Below, one piece after another: positions 51,117 to 52,533 of a DNA stretch of 52,533 nt. A model generated the notes under the pieces. The model saw only the letters and a list, made by a program, of their open reading frames with translations. It was not told the DNA's origin and did no database searches. Source of the stretch: Gammaproteobacteria bacterium. Its GTDB lineage: Bacteria; Pseudomonadota; Gammaproteobacteria; Chromatiales; Chromatiaceae. The stretch lies in contig JAGRGY010000004.1 in NCBI GenBank assembly GCA_020445255.1, forward strand, positions 196,151 to 248,683, written 5' to 3'. Numbering within the stretch: the first letter of the stretch is position 1; each line of letters opens with the position of its first letter. A program made the translations under genes and the position numbers.

Positions 51117-52265
51117 CTACGACGCCCCGAGCACGACCTCGATCTCGTGCGCTTGCCCGTCGCGCAGCACGCGCAGGATCACGTGGTCGCCGACCCGATG
51201 GTCATCGAGCGCCGACAGCAGTGCCGAAACCGATGCCGTCTCCCTGTCGTCGACCGCCAGGATAACGTCGCCCATCGCGATGTCGCCGCCATTGGCGGCG
51301 AACGGGCGCAACCCGGCACGCGCCGCCGGCGAGTCGGGTTCGACACGCAACACCGCGACACCGTCCACGCCGAGGCGCCGCTTGAGTGTCTCGTTCACGT
51401 CTTCGTCGACGGAAACGCCGAGCGTCGGGCGGGTGTAGCGACCGCTTGCAATCAGTTCCGGCACGACCCGGTTCACCGTGTCGACCGGCACGGCGAACCC
51501 TATCCCCGCGTAGGCGCCGGACGGGCTGTAGATCGCGGTGTTGATTCCGATCAGGCGGCCCGCGCTGTCCAGCAGCGGGCCACCGGAATTGCCCGGGTTG
51601 ATCGCGGCGTCGGTCTGGATCAGGTGCTCGATCGTCGTGCCATTCTCCTCCGACAAGGAGCGATCCAGCGCCGAGACCAGACCACTGGTCAGCGTGTAAT
51701 CGAGACCGAACGGGTTGCCGATCGCGAATACCTTCTGCCCCACCTTCAGATCGGCGCTGGTACCGATCGGCACCGGCGGGCGCGGGTCGAACGGCACGTT
51801 GATGCGCAACACGGCCAGGTCGTGCGCCTTGCTGCGCCCGACCAGCACCGCGCGGTAGCTTCGCCCGTCGTTGAGGCGGATCGTCGCCTCCGAGGCCCCC
51901 TCGATGACGTGATTGTTGGTCACGATGTGGCCGAGGTCGTCCCAGAAGAAACCAGAGCCGGTGCCGCGCGGCACGCTGAACACGTTGCGCGTATACAGAT
52001 CGACGACGCGCTGCCGGGTCGTGATGAACACCACCGCAGGGCTGGTGCGCTCGAAGATCTCGATCGTGGCCTGCTCGTCGGCGGCCAGTTCACCGCGCGC
52101 CGCAACCACCCGTGGCTCGGCGTCGAGGCGCGCGAACCAACGTTCCACCCAAGGCAGAAACTGCCAGACAACCAGCATCGCGATCAACGCGATCGTGATC
52201 CAGCGGATGCGGCGCAGGAAGGGGTCGGGATGCGTGTTCAGCGATGGTCTCGCGCGGGTGTCCAT
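51117..52265 (-). CDS. Membrane-anchored HtrA-type serine protease (DegS/AlgW-like)
   Basis: This 382-residue protein has one N-terminal membrane helix (about 21-40), a trypsin-like domain with H119 (TNNHVIEG), D149 (KAHDLAVL) and S227 (NPGNSGGPL), and a single C-terminal PDZ domain (about 280-380). One anchor plus one PDZ fits the DegS/AlgW group, which senses misfolded outer membrane proteins and starts cleavage of the anti-sigma factor RseA; a general DegQ-like role is also possible. Confidence 0.9.
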   Translation of the reverse strand: MDTRARPSLNTHPDPFLRRIRWITIALIAMLVVWQFLPWVERWFARLDAEPRVVAARGELAADEQATIEIFERTSPAVVFITTRQRVVDLYTRNVFSVPRGTGSGFFWDDLGHIVTNNHVIEGASEATIRLNDGRSYRAVLVGRSKAHDLAVLRINVPFDPRPPVPIGTSADLKVGQKVFAIGNPFGLDYTLTSGLVSALDRSLSEENGTTIEHLIQTDAAINPGNSGGPLLDSAGRLIGINTAIYSPSGAYAGIGFAVPVDTVNRVVPELIASGRYTRPTLGVSVDEDVNETLKRRLGVDGVAVLRVEPDSPAARAGLRPFAANGGDIAMGDVILAVDDRETASVSALLSALDDHRVGDHVILRVLRDGQAHEIEVVLGAS

Positions 52266-52339
52266 GGCCCACTAACGTGTGGCCGTAGCGAGATGCCGTC
52301 AACCACGCGAAAAGCGCAGTAAGCAGACTGAAAGGACCG

Positions 52340-52533
52340 TCACACCGGCTTGTAGATCTCCGCGCCCTGCTGACGGAACTCCTCGGCTTTCTCCTTCATC
52401 CCTTCCTCGACGGCGACCGCGACATCCTTGAACTTGTGGCTCGCGGCATAGTCGCGTACGTCCTGCGTGATCTTCATCGAGCAGAAGTGCGGCGCGCACA
52501 TCGAGCAGAAGTGCGCGACCTTGGGCGAGTCCT
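52340..52533 (-). CDS. thiC: Phosphomethylpyrimidine synthase ThiC, C-terminal end
   Basis: The last 64 residues are visible, and the gene continues past the right edge. [20 protein letters not shown] holds the CxxCx4C motif of the radical SAM [4Fe-4S] cluster used by ThiC, followed by [20 protein letters not shown] and the C-terminal GAEIYKPV. ThiC makes the pyrimidine half of thiamine from aminoimidazole ribotide. Any thiamine riboswitch would lie outside the window. Confidence 0.95.
   Translation of the reverse strand, partial: DSPKVAHFCSMCAPHFCSMKITQDVRDYAASHKFKDVAVAVEEGMKEKAEEFRQQGAEIYKPV

Overview
The window is about 52.5 kb of GC-rich, densely packed chromosome from a gammaproteobacterium. 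The evidence is the gene families and their order: a coxB-coxA-ctaG-coxC / SURF1 / ctaA / ctaB cytochrome oxidase block, a bioB-F-H-C-D operon beside comF, ubiC-ubiA, dksA, greB, a cytochrome c / c4 / dsbA / EEP phosphatase / GGDEF block arranged as in pseudomonads, lutABC and thiC. Two haem-copper oxidases (aa3 type and the start of a cbb3 type), several c-type cytochromes and FNR-like boxes suggest a free-living respiratory organism of changing oxygen levels, perhaps a Chromatiales-like lineage. The exact taxon cannot be read from this sequence. I see no tRNA, rRNA, insertion sequence, prophage or CRISPR array.

Layout. 1-10.1 kb: terminal oxidase region, nearly all on the minus strand: partial ccoN, haem A synthesis (ctaB, ctaA), assembly factors (SCO-like, SURF1, CtaG, a 38-residue protein) and coxC, coxA, coxB, with a DUF2244 gene upstream and one oppositely oriented DUF2909 gene. 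10.3-15.4 kb: biotin operon led by an unknown membrane protein, then comF and dksA. 16.7-21.7 kb: ubiC-ubiA coupled to a secreted-type alpha/beta hydrolase, class I aldolase and a CopD-like protein. 21.8-22.9 kb: CoA-binding protein, a 57-residue membrane protein and greB.

22.9-28.3 kb is the most unusual part. A 745-residue protein joins two CDGSH iron-sulfur domains, a Rieske domain and a complete thiamine-diphosphate enzyme, and is coupled to a small membrane protein. Divergent from it is a two-gene unit encoding a GNAT/C39-peptidase-like fusion and a RimK-type ATP-grasp ligase, a probable peptide-forming or peptide-modifying system with no product that I know of.

28.4-41.4 kb: Ada-like DNA repair regulator, MFS transporter, EF-hand protein, htpX, orphan yidD, a DgcP-like diguanylate cyclase block with dsbA and two cytochromes c, fpr, PilZ and rsuA. 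41.5-52.5 kb: CBS protein, small secreted and membrane proteins (one behind a good FNR-type promoter), a second diguanylate cyclase, lutABC lactate oxidation, an MFS/TerB pair, a second PilZ protein, a membrane-anchored HtrA-type protease and the 3' end of thiC. Two GGDEF and two PilZ proteins point to active cyclic-di-GMP signalling.
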